Shown: positions 26,188 through 35,609 of the stretch, in pieces
How positions within the stretch are numbered: the stretch's first letter is position 1
Layout: every line of letters starts with the position of its first letter
NCBI RefSeq assembly: GCF_000311745.1
Contig: NZ_HE978533.1
Span: 92,087 to 156,086 of the forward strand
DNA length: 64,000 nt
Direction: 5' to 3'
Source of the DNA: Anaerococcus obesiensis ph10
Lineage (GTDB): Bacteria; Bacillota; Clostridia; Tissierellales; Peptoniphilaceae
The notes under the pieces: generated by a model
Seen by the model: only the letters and a program-made list of their open reading frames with translations
The model's database searches: none
What the model was told of the DNA's origin: nothing
Translations under genes and position numbers: made by a program

Positions 26188-27069
26188 TTAGTCTTCTTCT
26201 TTGTCTATATATTTTCTTTTTAATCTTATAGCTGATGGGCAAGCTGCAACTCCACCTTCGCCTGTTTCTCTTAGGCTTGCTGGAAGGGCATCGCCTACTT
26301 CTTTTAAGGCGTCTACTGTTTCATCAAATGTTACCAAAACTTTTACTCCAGCAATTGCCATATCTGCTGCAGAAAGTGCATTTATAACTCCTGATGCGTT
26401 TCTGATATTGCAAGGAAATTCTACCATTCCTCCAATTGGATCGCACACAAGGCCCATTATTGATAAAAGTGCAATTGATGCCGCATCTTCCATAACATCA
26501 ATGTCACAACCTCTCAAATAACAAATTGCTGCTGCACACATGGCTGCTGCAGAACCGCATTCCGCTTGGCATCCACCCTCAGCTCCAGCAAAAGTTGCAT
26601 TGTCAGCAATAATTTGTCCAAATTCTGTTGCAACGAGAATTGCTTTTATCAATTCTTCATCAGAATATCCATATTTTTCGCGCATTGCCATTAAACTTGC
26701 TGGAACAATTCCTGCAGATCCTGCTGTTGGACTTGCTACGATTTTTCCCATTGATGCGTTTACTTCTGATGTTGAAAAAGCCATAGCCATTGCCTTTGTT
26801 GGCAAATCTCCCATTATTGTATCTTCTGATAGAAAATAATTGTTCATTGATTTTGCATTTCCACCAGTCATCTTTGTCATTGACATTAATTTTTTATCGA
26901 GTGCTTTTTGTGAAGATTCTTTCATAACATCAAGAGATTTTTGTAATAATTCAAAAACTTCTTCTCTTGATTTTCCTGTTAGCTCCATTTCATCTTCAAG
27001 CGCAATCTCCCAAACTTCCTTGTTTTCTTCTTTTATTCTATTTTTAATATATTCCATTGTTGTTTTCAT
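26188..27069 (-). CDS. sdaAA: L-serine dehydratase, iron-sulfur-dependent, alpha subunit
   Basis: The catalytic subunit of the oxygen-sensitive serine deaminase that makes pyruvate and ammonia. The 293 residues contain SPTAGSAGIVPA near 113, GGCQAECGSAAAMCAAA near 165 and CDPIGGMVEFPC near 210; these cysteines hold the [4Fe-4S] cluster. It follows sdaAB after 3 bases. The two-subunit form is typical of Firmicutes and fits an anaerobe that ferments amino acids. Confidence 0.96.
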   Translation of the reverse strand: MKTTMEYIKNRIKEENKEVWEIALEDEMELTGKSREEVFELLQKSLDVMKESSQKALDKKLMSMTKMTGGNAKSMNNYFLSEDTIMGDLPTKAMAMAFSTSEVNASMGKIVASPTAGSAGIVPASLMAMREKYGYSDEELIKAILVATEFGQIIADNATFAGAEGGCQAECGSAAAMCAAAICYLRGCDIDVMEDAASIALLSIMGLVCDPIGGMVEFPCNIRNASGVINALSAADMAIAGVKVLVTFDETVDALKEVGDALPASLRETGEGGVAACPSAIRLKRKYIDKEED

Positions 27070-27072
27070 AAA

Positions 27073-27729
27073 TTACCCCAAATATTTTATAAATTCAAAA
27101 TTCTTGCCAGCTTCAATTTCTTTGTAAACTTCTTCTTCCAAATCTTGATCTAATTCTACAATTAGCATAATTGTGTTGCCCTTGTTTATAGTTTTCATAT
27201 TTTTTATATTATAATTGTGGTCAAACAAAACATTTGAAATAAAAGCTATCATTCCTTTTTGTTCAGGATAGGTGCAAATAATTGTAGGATTTTTTCCATT
27301 ATATTCTACTTCATTATCCATTATTTGATTTATCATAATATTTCCGCCACCAATTGATGAGCCTCTCAATTTAAATTCATGGCCGTCTGGGTAGTAAAGA
27401 ACAATTTTTACTGTGTTTGGATGAACTTCTCCCATATCTTGAGGAATAAAATTATAAGTAATTCCTGCGTCATCTGCTATTTTAAATGAATCTCTTAATC
27501 TTTCATCTTCTGGTCCAAAACCTAAAACTCCTCCAACCAAAGCCCTATCTGTTCCGTGACCTTGGTAAGTTTTTTCAAATGATCCGTGTAAATAAAAATC
27601 AACTTTTGTAAATCCTTCTCCGCCCAAATCTCTTGCGATTTTTGCAATTCTGTTTGCTCCCGCAGTATGGGATGATGATGGGCCAATCATTACAGGTCCA
27701 ATAATATCAAATACTGATAAATTTGCCAT
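27073..27729 (-). CDS. sdaAB: L-serine dehydratase, iron-sulfur-dependent, beta subunit
   Basis: The 218-residue partner of SdaAA. The N-terminal domain starts FDIIGPVMIGPSSSHTAGANR, the family hallmark. An ACT domain (about residues 148-218, ending NTIMLIVELDQDLEEEVY) probably senses serine. The start overlaps the stop of the HAD gene as TAATG, so the three genes are translated together. Confidence 0.95.
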   Translation of the reverse strand: MANLSVFDIIGPVMIGPSSSHTAGANRIAKIARDLGGEGFTKVDFYLHGSFEKTYQGHGTDRALVGGVLGFGPEDERLRDSFKIADDAGITYNFIPQDMGEVHPNTVKIVLYYPDGHEFKLRGSSIGGGNIMINQIMDNEVEYNGKNPTIICTYPEQKGMIAFISNVLFDHNYNIKNMKTINKGNTIMLIVELDQDLEEEVYKEIEAGKNFEFIKYLG

Positions 27730-28376
27730 TATACTCTCCTTATTTTTGAAATTTCTTTTGGACTATCTATTATAAGATTTGGCTTTAAATTTTCCAAAAT
27801 TTTTCTTTCTCTAAAGCCCCAAGCACATCCTACAGTAAATACTCCAGCATTTTTTCCACATTTCATGTCGACTTCACTATCTCCAAAATAAAAAATATCC
27901 GAATAGTCAACTCCAAATCTTTCTTTTATTATATACATACCCTCAGGCGACGGTTTTCTTTTTATATCTTCTCTATATCCTAAAATAAAATCAAAATAGC
28001 CTTCTCCAAAAATTTCTCCTATAACTTTTTTGCAAGTGTAATCTGGCTTGTTAGAAAAAGCAACCAAAATTTCGCCCATTTCTTTTATTTTTTCAAGCTC
28101 TTCTACGATTCCATCATAAGGTTTTGTAAGATAAGTTGGATTTTCATCATATCTTTTGTTATAAGAATCTAAAATCTCTTCTCTTTTTTGAGATTTTTCA
28201 AAGCCAATATAATCAAGAGTTTTTTCAATCAAAACCTTCGGGCCATTTCCTACAAACTCCTCAATTTTTTCTTTCGGTACTTGACTTAAAGAAAAATTTT
28301 TTAAAGTTTGGTTTATATTATATGAAATAGAATCAATCGTATTTAAAAGTGTTCCATCTATATCAAAAATATACAT
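27729..28376 (-). CDS. HAD family phosphatase (phosphoglycolate phosphatase-like)
   Basis: A 215-residue haloacid dehalogenase-type hydrolase. Motif I is FDIDGTLL (residues 4-11) with the nucleophilic Asp, motif II is AFSNKPD near 103, motif III a Lys in KRKPSPEGM near 143, and motif IV FGDSEVDMKCG near 166. The helical cap fits the Gph/PgmB group. It is the first gene of the serine dehydratase operon. Substrate unknown. Confidence 0.9.
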   Translation of the reverse strand: MYIFDIDGTLLNTIDSISYNINQTLKNFSLSQVPKEKIEEFVGNGPKVLIEKTLDYIGFEKSQKREEILDSYNKRYDENPTYLTKPYDGIVEELEKIKEMGEILVAFSNKPDYTCKKVIGEIFGEGYFDFILGYREDIKRKPSPEGMYIIKERFGVDYSDIFYFGDSEVDMKCGKNAGVFTVGCAWGFRERKILENLKPNLIIDSPKEISKIRRV

Positions 28377-28422
28377 TTATGTATCTCCTTTTGTTTGCCA
28401 ATTTGTGCCAAACTATTATTAC

Positions 28423-28446
28423 TATACCACTCATTAGTGGTATAAT
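28423..28446 (+). promoter_or_regulatory. Operator over the pncB promoter
   Basis: A perfect inverted repeat, TATACCACT (28423-28431) and AGTGGTATA (28436-28444), with a 4-base spacer overlaps a TATAAT box (28441-28446) about 40 bases before pncB. A repressor bound here would block the promoter. The sequence did not match an NAD-metabolism operator I could recall with confidence. Confidence 0.68.
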
Positions 28447-28488
28447 AAAAACAATATGTGAAACGAAAAAATAATAAGGAAGGAAAAT

Positions 28489-29931
28489 ATGCAAACAAGA
28501 AGAAATTTATCTATGCTCAGTGATTTTTATGAATTTACTATGGCTTATGGATATTTTGAAAGTGGAATGAAAGATACGATTGCAGTTTTTGATGCATTTT
28601 ACAGAAAAAATCCTGACGGCGGAGGATTTTCAATTTTTTCTGGCTTAGATGATATTATTGATTACGTAGAAAATATTCATTTTGATGAAGAAGATATTGA
28701 ATATTTTAGAAAAAATACAAGATTTTCAGAAGAGTTTTTATCTTATTTGAAAAATTTTAAATTCACAGGAGATATTTGGGCATTTCCAGAAGGATCAGCA
28801 ATGTTTCCATCTGAACCGATTGTGACTGTAAGAGCTCCAATAATTGAAGCACAAATTTTAGAAACTTATTTGCTTTTATCATTAAATTACGGCTCCCTTG
28901 TTGCTACAAAAACAAATAGAATTGTAAGAGCTGCAAAGGGAAGAACTGTGATGGAATTTGGGGCAAGACGTGCTCAAGGTCCTGACGCTTCTGTAAAAGG
29001 AGCAAGGTCTGCTTTTATAGCTGGAGCTCCAATCACATCAAATACCCTTTCAAGTCAAATGTATGCTTATCCTGCTGGCGGAACTATGGCTCACTCTTGG
29101 GTTCAATCATTTGATTCAGAATACGAAGCATTTTTGGCTTATGCAAAATTATATCCAGATAACTGTATTTTATTAATTGACACCTACGATGTTTTAAAAC
29201 AAGGTTTGCCAAATGCTATGAAAATTTTCAAAGAAGTTTTAGAGCCTTTGGGACTTACTGGCGGTGTAAGAATTGATTCTGGCGATCTTGCCTATCTTTC
29301 AAAAGAATGCAGAAAAATTTTGGATGAAAATGGCTACAAGGATGCAAAAATTGTCGCAAGTAATTCACTTGACGAATACAAAATAGAATCTCTACTCCAA
29401 CAAGGAGCAGAAATTGATTCATTTGGAATCGGCGAAAGATTAATAACAGCAAAATCTGATCCAGTTTTTGGTGGAGTTTATAAACTTGTTCAAGTTGAAG
29501 ATGAAAAAGGTAAACTCGCAAAAATAAAAGTATCAGAAAATGTAGAAAAAATTACAACACCTGGTTTAAAAGAAGTTTACAGATTATACGACAAAAAAAC
29601 AGGCAAGGCAGAAGCTGATTATATAACCTTAAAAGAAGAAAAAGTTGATGAAACTAAACCACTTGTAATTTTTGATCCACACTTTACATGGAAGATGAAA
29701 AGAATGGAAAATTATGAAATTCGAAAAATGCAAATTCCAATTTTTGAAAACGGAAAAAAAGTTTATGAATCTCCAAAAATTGAAGAAATAAACGAATATT
29801 GCAAGTCTGAAGTAAAATCCTTGTGGGATGAGGTAAAAAGATTTGACCAACCTCACAATTATTACGTCGACCTTTCTCACGATTTGTGGAATTTAAAACA
29901 AAATCTAATAATGAAGGCTATGAGCAAATAA
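28489..29931 (+). CDS. pncB: Nicotinate phosphoribosyltransferase
   Basis: The first step of the Preiss-Handler NAD salvage route, joining nicotinate and PRPP with ATP use. A 480-residue protein with the start MLSDFYEFTMAYGYF, MEFGARRAQGPDA near 163, and the phosphate-binding GGVRIDSGDLAYLS near 264. Length fits the long Firmicute type. AAGGAAGG precedes the ATG. The following SDR gene overlaps as TAATG. A perfect palindrome covers its promoter. Confidence 0.95.
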   Translation: MQTRRNLSMLSDFYEFTMAYGYFESGMKDTIAVFDAFYRKNPDGGGFSIFSGLDDIIDYVENIHFDEEDIEYFRKNTRFSEEFLSYLKNFKFTGDIWAFPEGSAMFPSEPIVTVRAPIIEAQILETYLLLSLNYGSLVATKTNRIVRAAKGRTVMEFGARRAQGPDASVKGARSAFIAGAPITSNTLSSQMYAYPAGGTMAHSWVQSFDSEYEAFLAYAKLYPDNCILLIDTYDVLKQGLPNAMKIFKEVLEPLGLTGGVRIDSGDLAYLSKECRKILDENGYKDAKIVASNSLDEYKIESLLQQGAEIDSFGIGERLITAKSDPVFGGVYKLVQVEDEKGKLAKIKVSENVEKITTPGLKEVYRLYDKKTGKAEADYITLKEEKVDETKPLVIFDPHFTWKMKRMENYEIRKMQIPIFENGKKVYESPKIEEINEYCKSEVKSLWDEVKRFDQPHNYYVDLSHDLWNLKQNLIMKAMSK

Positions 29932-30674
29932 TGATAGCCATAATTACTGGCGCAAGTTCAGGCATAGGCTATGAATTTGCAAGGCAAATTGACAAAAAAA
30001 ATTATGAAGAAATTTGGTTAATCGGAAGAAGAGCCGAAAAACTTAAAGACTTATCAGAAAAATTACAAACAAGGGCAAGGATTTTTGCCCTTGATTTGTG
30101 TGAAGAAAAATCTTTTGAAACTTTAAAAAAAGAATTAGAAAGTTCAAATAAAAAAATTGGACTTTTGATAAATTCAGCCGGCATGGGAGAAAATGATTAT
30201 TTTAAAAACACAAAATTAGAAAATGACATTAAAACTTTGGATTTAAATATAAAAGCTCTCACAGCAATGACAAAAATTTCCTTAGATTTTTTCCAAAAAG
30301 ACGGAATAATTTTAAACATATCTTCATCAGCAGCCTTTATTCCGCAGGCAAAATTTGCCCTTTACGCTGCAAGTAAGTCTTATGTTCTGTCATTTTCAAG
30401 AGCTGTAAGGAGAGAGTTTAAAGATATAAAAATTTCAGTTTTATGCCCAAACAGAGTTGAAACAGAATTTTTAGAAAAATCAAACAATAATTCGGGTGGA
30501 ATAAAAAATTTAGGAAATGAAAATCTAGAAAAAATGGTAAAAAAAGCCATAAAAAAAATTGGCAAAAAAGATTTAATAACAACTCACCCAGCAGCAAAAC
30601 TTTTATTAATAATTTCAAAAATTTTCCCCCATTCTTTTATAATGTGGATTGAGAAAAAACTTTCTATGTATTAA
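29931..30674 (+). CDS. Short-chain dehydrogenase/reductase
   Basis: A 247-residue SDR. The cofactor site is TGASSGIGYEF (residues 6-16), NSAGMGE lies near 83, and the catalytic Ser and Tyr-x-x-x-Lys are in ISSSAAFIPQAKFALYAASKSY (in part, near 135-155). The ATG at 29931 overlaps the pncB stop (TAATG) and is preferred to an upstream frame start inside pncB. The substrate is unknown; coupling to pncB may only reflect NAD(P) use. Confidence 0.9.
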   Translation: MIAIITGASSGIGYEFARQIDKKNYEEIWLIGRRAEKLKDLSEKLQTRARIFALDLCEEKSFETLKKELESSNKKIGLLINSAGMGENDYFKNTKLENDIKTLDLNIKALTAMTKISLDFFQKDGIILNISSSAAFIPQAKFALYAASKSYVLSFSRAVRREFKDIKISVLCPNRVETEFLEKSNNNSGGIKNLGNENLEKMVKKAIKKIGKKDLITTHPAAKLLLIISKIFPHSFIMWIEKKLSMY

Positions 30675-30712
30675 TTTTTTATTTCAAATTAAAAAGAAGG
30701 CAAGTGTGCATT

Positions 30713-30886
30713 CTCAGAGCGTAGACAAAGTCAATTTAGTAATTAATTATTAATTTAAAAATATAATTACGCTATACCCCATCTCGACTAAGTGAGTGAA
30801 ACGAACGCACGGAGAGATCTCATGAGATTTCTCGGCTCACTACGTTCGCTCGAAATGGGGAAATTTTAGTTTGTCAACAGTCTGAG
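30713..30886. repeat. Palindromic dispersed element, copy 1 (174 bp)
   Basis: Ends CTCAGAGCGTAGACAAA and TTTGTCAACAGTCTGAG form imperfect terminal inverted repeats (14 of 17 match). The core (about 30780-30860) is highly palindromic (CCCATCTCGA against TCGAAATGGG, and the self-complementary GAGAGATCTC). A second copy of 175 bp lies at 58990-59164 with a nearly identical core and a diverged AT-rich arm. The flanks AGAAGGCAAGTGTGCATTCT and AGAAGGCAAGTATGCCTTCT are near-duplicates of one terminator hairpin. It carries no gene. Confidence 0.85.
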
Positions 30887-30909
30887 AAGGCAAGTATGCC
30901 TTCTATTTT
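30887..30909 (+). terminator. Terminator hairpin flanking the repeat
   Basis: AGAAGGCA (from 30885) and TGCCTTCT pair perfectly around a 4-base loop and are followed by ATTTTTTT on the plus strand, overlapping the end of the rpiR-type gene. It ends transcription from the pncB-SDR side. Confidence 0.65.
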
Positions 30910-31760
30910 TTTGTAACTTTTAATGCATCTAATCTTTTTTTCATGTATTTTTTATTTTCTTCGACGTTATCATACATCAAAGATATTAAAAGTATGTCCA
31001 TAACTGTTAGGTAAAGAATTCTTGCGTTTAAGGATTCTGTTCCGTGTTCGGATTCTATTGATGGCAAAATCATAGCCTCATCTGAGATTTTTACCATTTC
31101 AGATTTTGGATTTCCTGTAAGGGCAATAATTTTTGCCTTATTTTTTTTGGCAACTTTTGAAACTTCTATTACCTCTAGCGTTCTTCCTGAATGTGAAAAT
31201 ACAAAAATACAGTCGTTTTCGTCCATCTTTGTGCAAGCACTTAGTTGCATGTGAGAATCCGAAATATAATTTACCATATATTTTGTTCTCAAAAATTTAT
31301 GATATGAATCGTAAGCTATGGTTGCTGATCCTCCCATGCCAAAAAAGTGAATTTTTTTGGATTTTTTTATCAAATTTAAACAAGATTCAAAAGGAATATT
31401 TTTAATATCTTCTTTTAGCGTATACATTGATTGAATATTAAACGCCATAATTTTGTTAGCTATTTCATCAGGGCTGTCATTTTCATTTACACTTGTTATA
31501 GCTGTAAGTAGCGAATCGTCAGAATTTTTATTTATATTTGTAGCTAAGTTTAATTGAAAATCTTTATAGCCTTTAAAGCCAAGTTTTTTTATAAATTTAA
31601 AAATTGATGCTGTGGAGCTTTCTGTTTCTTCAGCAACATTTGATATAGTTTTATTTAATATTTCATCATCTAATTTTAAAAAATATTCTGCATAAAAATT
31701 TTCCGTTTTTGTAAAGGTACTTTTTTTAGACAAAATAATTCTTTCTAAATATCGGTTCAA
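30903..31760 (-). CDS. RpiR family transcriptional regulator
   Basis: A 285-residue MurR/RpiR-type regulator. The N-terminal HTH-6 domain (NKTISNVAEETESSTASIFKF in part, about 35-60) is followed by a SIS sugar-phosphate domain (FFGMGGSATIAYDSYHKF near 140; FVFSHSGRTLEVIEV near 185). The TTG at 31758-31760 is chosen because GGAGG lies six bases ahead. It diverges from the gnd-PTS operon, which it most likely controls in response to a phosphorylated sugar acid. Confidence 0.88.
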   Translation of the reverse strand: MNRYLERIILSKKSTFTKTENFYAEYFLKLDDEILNKTISNVAEETESSTASIFKFIKKLGFKGYKDFQLNLATNINKNSDDSLLTAITSVNENDSPDEIANKIMAFNIQSMYTLKEDIKNIPFESCLNLIKKSKKIHFFGMGGSATIAYDSYHKFLRTKYMVNYISDSHMQLSACTKMDENDCIFVFSHSGRTLEVIEVSKVAKKNKAKIIALTGNPKSEMVKISDEAMILPSIESEHGTESLNARILYLTVMDILLISLMYDNVEENKKYMKKRLDALKVTKK

Positions 31761-31853
31761 AATATCCTCCAATCTATTCTTACTTATATTATACATAAAT
31801 TTGTAAAAATGAATAGAAATTTTTATTTGCAAAATTTTTTTGTTTTTTATTGT

Positions 31854-31882
31854 TTGACAAGTAAAAATTTTTTTCGTATAAT
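31854..31882 (+). promoter_or_regulatory. Consensus promoter of the gnd-PTS operon
   Basis: Perfect TTGACA (31854-31859) and TATAAT (31877-31882) with a 17-base spacer. A leader of about 90 bases follows. It contains TGAAAAGGTTATCA at 31949-31962, one mismatch from a catabolite-repression cre site. Confidence 0.9.
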
Positions 31883-31980
31883 TTATTTAAATAATGAACT
31901 ACAGATAGTCTTACAATTTTTTGAAAAATATTTTTTTAAAAAATTATTTGAAAAGGTTATCAAAAAGAAAGGAGTTTATA

Positions 31981-32885
31981 TGAAAATAGGTTTTTTGGGA
32001 CTTGGAAAAATGGGTTACAACATAGCCTTAAATGCCATCGACAATAATTTTGAAGTAATCGGCTATGATGTAGATGAAAATGTTAGAAAAAAAGCAAGCA
32101 AAGATTTTAAAATCGCAAATTCTATTGATGAACTTATAGGAAAATTAGATGATGTAAAATTTATTTTATTGAGTTTGCCTGCAGGAAAAATCACTGATGA
32201 CATGATTTTTCTTTTAAAAGAAAAACTTAATAAAGACGACATTATAATTGATACTGGAAATACTAATTACAAAAAAACTTTAGAGCATTACGAAATTTTA
32301 AAAGAAAAAAATATTGGTTTTCTAGATTGTGGAACTTCTGGCGGAATGAGTGGTGCTAGAAACGGTGCTTGTCTTATGGTTGGAGGAGAAAAAAAATATT
32401 ACGATCAAGTAAAAGATTTTTTTGAAGCAATTTCTTGTGAAGATGGACTTTTATATACAGGACGTGCTGGTTCTGGTCATTATTTAAAAATGATTCACAA
32501 TGGAATTGAATATGGAATGATGCAAGCTATCGGCGAAGGATTTGCCGTTTTGGAAGCTAGCGAATTTGATTATGATTACGAAGATGTTTCAAAAGTTTGG
32601 AATCACGGATCTGTAATTAGGTCTTGGCTAATTGAACTTGCCCAAGAAGGCTTTGCCAAAGATCCAAAACTTGATTCTCATTCTGGCGTTATAAATGCAA
32701 ATGGAGAATGTAAATGGACAGTTGAAGAAGCACTAAGACTTGACGTTCCTGTTCCAGTTATTTCTAATTCTTTGTTTGTAAGAAATACAAGTAAAATAGA
32801 TGTTGATGATAATTTTTCTAATAAAGTTGTTGCTCAACTAAGAAACGGTTTTGGCGGACACGATCTTGTAAAAAAGGATAAATAA
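31981..32885 (+). CDS. gnd: 6-phosphogluconate dehydrogenase (short, YqeC type)
   Basis: This enzyme oxidises and decarboxylates 6-phosphogluconate to ribulose 5-phosphate. The 301 residues start MKIGFLGLGKMGYN (nucleotide-binding loop), with DCGTSGGMSGARNGACLMVGG (in part) near 117 and the catalytic Lys in HYLKMIHNGIEYG near 170. The short length marks the NAD-type YqeC class. AAAGGAG precedes the chosen ATG; a longer upstream frame lacks a ribosome site. It leads the PTS operon, pointing to gluconate as the imported sugar. Confidence 0.93.
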
Positions 32886-32886
32886 A

Positions 32887-33876
32887 ATGAAAATTGCTAT
32901 TGTAAATTCTAGTAGTTTTGGAAAAATTTTCCCAGACCATATAAAAAAACTAGAAAAAATTGGACAAGTAGATCGCTTTGAAGTCGACCAAAATATAGAT
33001 GGAAAATCTCTAGGTCAAATGCTAAAAGGCTACCAATATATAATAGCGAGCGTTACACCATTTTTTGATAAAGAATTTTTTGAAAATGTAGATGATTTAA
33101 GACTTATCTCAAGGCATGGAATTGGCTACAACAATGTAGATTTAACTTGTGCAAAAGAAAAAGGAGTAATTGTTTCTATTGTTCCTTCTTTAGTAGAAAG
33201 AGATTCAGTTGCAGAAAATAATATTACAAATCTATTGGCTTTGATGAGAATGACTATAAATTCTTCCAAAAAAGTAAGAGATGATAAGTGGGAAATGAGA
33301 GCAAATTTTGTAGGAAATTCTCTCTACCACAAAATTGTTGGCGTAATCGGCGTTGGAAATACCGGAAGCCAAGTTGCAAGAACACTTAGAGAAGGTTTTC
33401 AATGTAGAGTATTAGGCTATGATCCTTACAAAGACAAATTAGAGCTAGAACAATTCGGCGTAGAAAAAGTTGATTTTGAAACACTTTTAAAAATGTCTAA
33501 TGTTATTTGTTTATGCGCAAATTTAACCAAAGAAAATTATCACATGATAAATAAAAATACAATATCAAAAATGAAAAATGGAGTTTATATATCAAATACC
33601 GCAAGAGGCGCTCTAATTGATGAAAAAGATATGATTGAAGCTTTAAAAAATAAAAAAGTAAAAGCTCTTGCAACAGACGTTATGGAAGTTGAGCCTGCAA
33701 GAAGTAATCATCCCTACTTGCAATTTGATAATGTAATAATTACACCTCACACATCAGCCTACACAAAAGAATGTTTGTATGCAATGGGAGAAAGTTGTGT
33801 AAATGATGTTTATAATGTACACAATAAAAAACTTCCAAAAAGATGTGTACAAAAAGAAAGTCCCTTTGTGGAATAA
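32887..33876 (+). CDS. D-isomer-specific 2-hydroxyacid dehydrogenase
   Basis: A 329-residue NAD-dependent enzyme of the SerA/LdhA superfamily. ISRHGIGYNNVDL near 76 is the substrate-site strand, GVIGVGNTGSQVARTL near 152 the Rossmann loop, and the catalytic Arg, Glu and His are in NTARGALIDE, DVMEVEPA and ITPHTSAYT. It lies 1 base after gnd. In this context a 2-ketogluconate reductase-like or sugar-acid role is plausible, but substrate cannot be assigned. Confidence 0.88.
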   Translation: MKIAIVNSSSFGKIFPDHIKKLEKIGQVDRFEVDQNIDGKSLGQMLKGYQYIIASVTPFFDKEFFENVDDLRLISRHGIGYNNVDLTCAKEKGVIVSIVPSLVERDSVAENNITNLLALMRMTINSSKKVRDDKWEMRANFVGNSLYHKIVGVIGVGNTGSQVARTLREGFQCRVLGYDPYKDKLELEQFGVEKVDFETLLKMSNVICLCANLTKENYHMINKNTISKMKNGVYISNTARGALIDEKDMIEALKNKKVKALATDVMEVEPARSNHPYLQFDNVIITPHTSAYTKECLYAMGESCVNDVYNVHNKKLPKRCVQKESPFVE

Positions 33877-33905
33877 AAATTTTTAAAAAATTTAGGAGGA
33901 AAAAA

Positions 33906-34739
33906 ATGGAGACCTTATCTGTAGCAAAAAGTTTATTAATAGCTTTGTGGGTTGCAGGCGTTATGTCACGTTGGCTATTGGGTGGCGCATCTTTAACATT
34001 AAGATTTTCGCCATTAATGACAGGCCTTGTTGTAGGAATTGTTATGGGAAGAGTTGCTGATGCAATGATAGTAACTGCAAGTTTGCAATTAATATATATG
34101 GGAGTATTTTCTCCAGGTGGCTCAATGCCATCAGAACCTGCAGTTGCAGCCGCAATAGCAGTTCCAGTTGCTCTATTAGGAAATTTAACACCAGAAGCAT
34201 CAATTGCCATTGCCGTTCCAGTTGGATTTTTAGGATCATATCTTTACCAATTTAGATTTTTCCTAAATACCTTTATAGGCAAAAAAACTGACGTCGCAAT
34301 TGAAAAAATGGATGAAAAAGCAATCAAAAGATCAATAATAACATATCCAACTATAGCATCTTTTGTTTTATTTGTTCCATTAATCTTTGTAGCTTTATAT
34401 TTTGGCGCACCAGTAATCGCTGATGTTGTAGCAAAACTTGAAGGAACAGTATTTTTACACATACTAGATGTAGTCGGCGGAGGACTTGCCGCAATCGGTA
34501 TCGCAACAACAATTTATGTAATAGGTAGAAAAGATTATTTGTTATTTTTCCTATTAGCATATTTTTTAAGCGTAATTTTAAAAGATATGAATGTAAATAT
34601 GTTAGTTTATGCAATTTTGGGAACAATAATTTCAATTTTGGCAGTAGGAAATAAAAATCAAGCCAAAGAAGATAAAGAAGTAAAAACAGAAACTTCAGGC
34701 GAACGTGAAATGACATTTGAAGAAGAAGATGACTTTTAG
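33906..34739 (+). CDS. Mannose-family PTS component IIC
   Basis: A 277-residue membrane subunit that, with IID, forms the sugar channel. It has several hydrophobic helices and the family stretch VGIVMGRVADAMIV near 41, followed by the Gly/Pro-rich FSPGGSMPSEPAV. The ATG at 33906 follows TTTAGGAGG; the upstream frame start is rejected. The C-terminus ends in an acidic EEEDDF tail, echoed in the IIA protein. Confidence 0.92.
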   Translation: METLSVAKSLLIALWVAGVMSRWLLGGASLTLRFSPLMTGLVVGIVMGRVADAMIVTASLQLIYMGVFSPGGSMPSEPAVAAAIAVPVALLGNLTPEASIAIAVPVGFLGSYLYQFRFFLNTFIGKKTDVAIEKMDEKAIKRSIITYPTIASFVLFVPLIFVALYFGAPVIADVVAKLEGTVFLHILDVVGGGLAAIGIATTIYVIGRKDYLLFFLLAYFLSVILKDMNVNMLVYAILGTIISILAVGNKNQAKEDKEVKTETSGEREMTFEEEDDF

Positions 34740-34753
34740 TAGGAGGTTTTAAA

Positions 34754-35608
34754 ATGCAAGATATAAAAAAAGACGAAATGGCTCCAGAAGAATTAGAGCT
34801 AAAAGATGTTAGAAAAGCATATTTAAGATGGCATTTCGCAAACGAAATTCCTCACACTTTTGAAAGATATTTGGCACCTTCCCTCTTATATGCAATGATG
34901 CCAGTTTTGAAAAAATTATATAAAAATAAAGAAGATTTGAAAAAAGCTTACAAAAGACAATTGTTATTCTTCAATACACAACTTACTTGGGGCGGTGGAA
35001 TAATCACAGGTCTTATGTCATCAATGGAACAAGAAAGAGCCCTTCAAGAATACAACAACGAAGAAATAACTATGACCGATGATTTGATGTATAATACAAA
35101 AGCAGGACTAATGGGAGCTCTTGCAGGAATTGGCGATGCAATTGATTCAGGAACAATCCAATATATTTTTATAGCAATAGCAATTTCTTGGGCACAAGCA
35201 GGATCCCCAATGGGAGCTTTGTTTCCATTCGTAGGATTTTCCTTATACCAAGTTTTTATCGGAAGATTTTTTGCAAAACAAGGATTTGTTTTAGGTAAAA
35301 ACGCATCAAGTTTATTAAAAAGCACAGGAGTTCAAAACGCAATAAATATTTTATCAGCCTTGGGACTTTTTATGATGGGAATTTTGGCAGCAAATTATGT
35401 AAAAGTAAGCTCAGCATTAAAATTTACAATCTCAGGAAAAGAATTTGTTTTCCAAGAGCTTTTAGATAAAGTATTACCAGGAGCTTTGCCATTAGTAACA
35501 GTTCTTGGCGTATATGTTTTTTATTTGAAAAAAGGTTTAAAAGTTACTCAAGCTTTATTAGGCTTAACAATAATTTTAGCAGTATTAGCAGGAATAGGAA
35601 TATTATAA
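34754..35608 (+). CDS. Mannose-family PTS component IID
   Basis: A 284-residue subunit with LTWGGGIITGLMSSMEQERA near 78, AGLMGALAGIGDAIDSGTIQ near 117 and C-terminal membrane helices, all typical of EIID proteins. Spacing to IIC is 14 bases with TAGGAGG. With IIC it moves the sugar across the membrane while IIB phosphorylates it. Confidence 0.94.
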   Translation: MQDIKKDEMAPEELELKDVRKAYLRWHFANEIPHTFERYLAPSLLYAMMPVLKKLYKNKEDLKKAYKRQLLFFNTQLTWGGGIITGLMSSMEQERALQEYNNEEITMTDDLMYNTKAGLMGALAGIGDAIDSGTIQYIFIAIAISWAQAGSPMGALFPFVGFSLYQVFIGRFFAKQGFVLGKNASSLLKSTGVQNAINILSALGLFMMGILAANYVKVSSALKFTISGKEFVFQELLDKVLPGALPLVTVLGVYVFYLKKGLKVTQALLGLTIILAVLAGIGIL

Positions 35609-35609
35609 A

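Noticed and set aside
30713-30886. A CRISPR array or tandem repeat
   Set aside because: There is one unit per site and no spacers. The similarity is with a distant copy.
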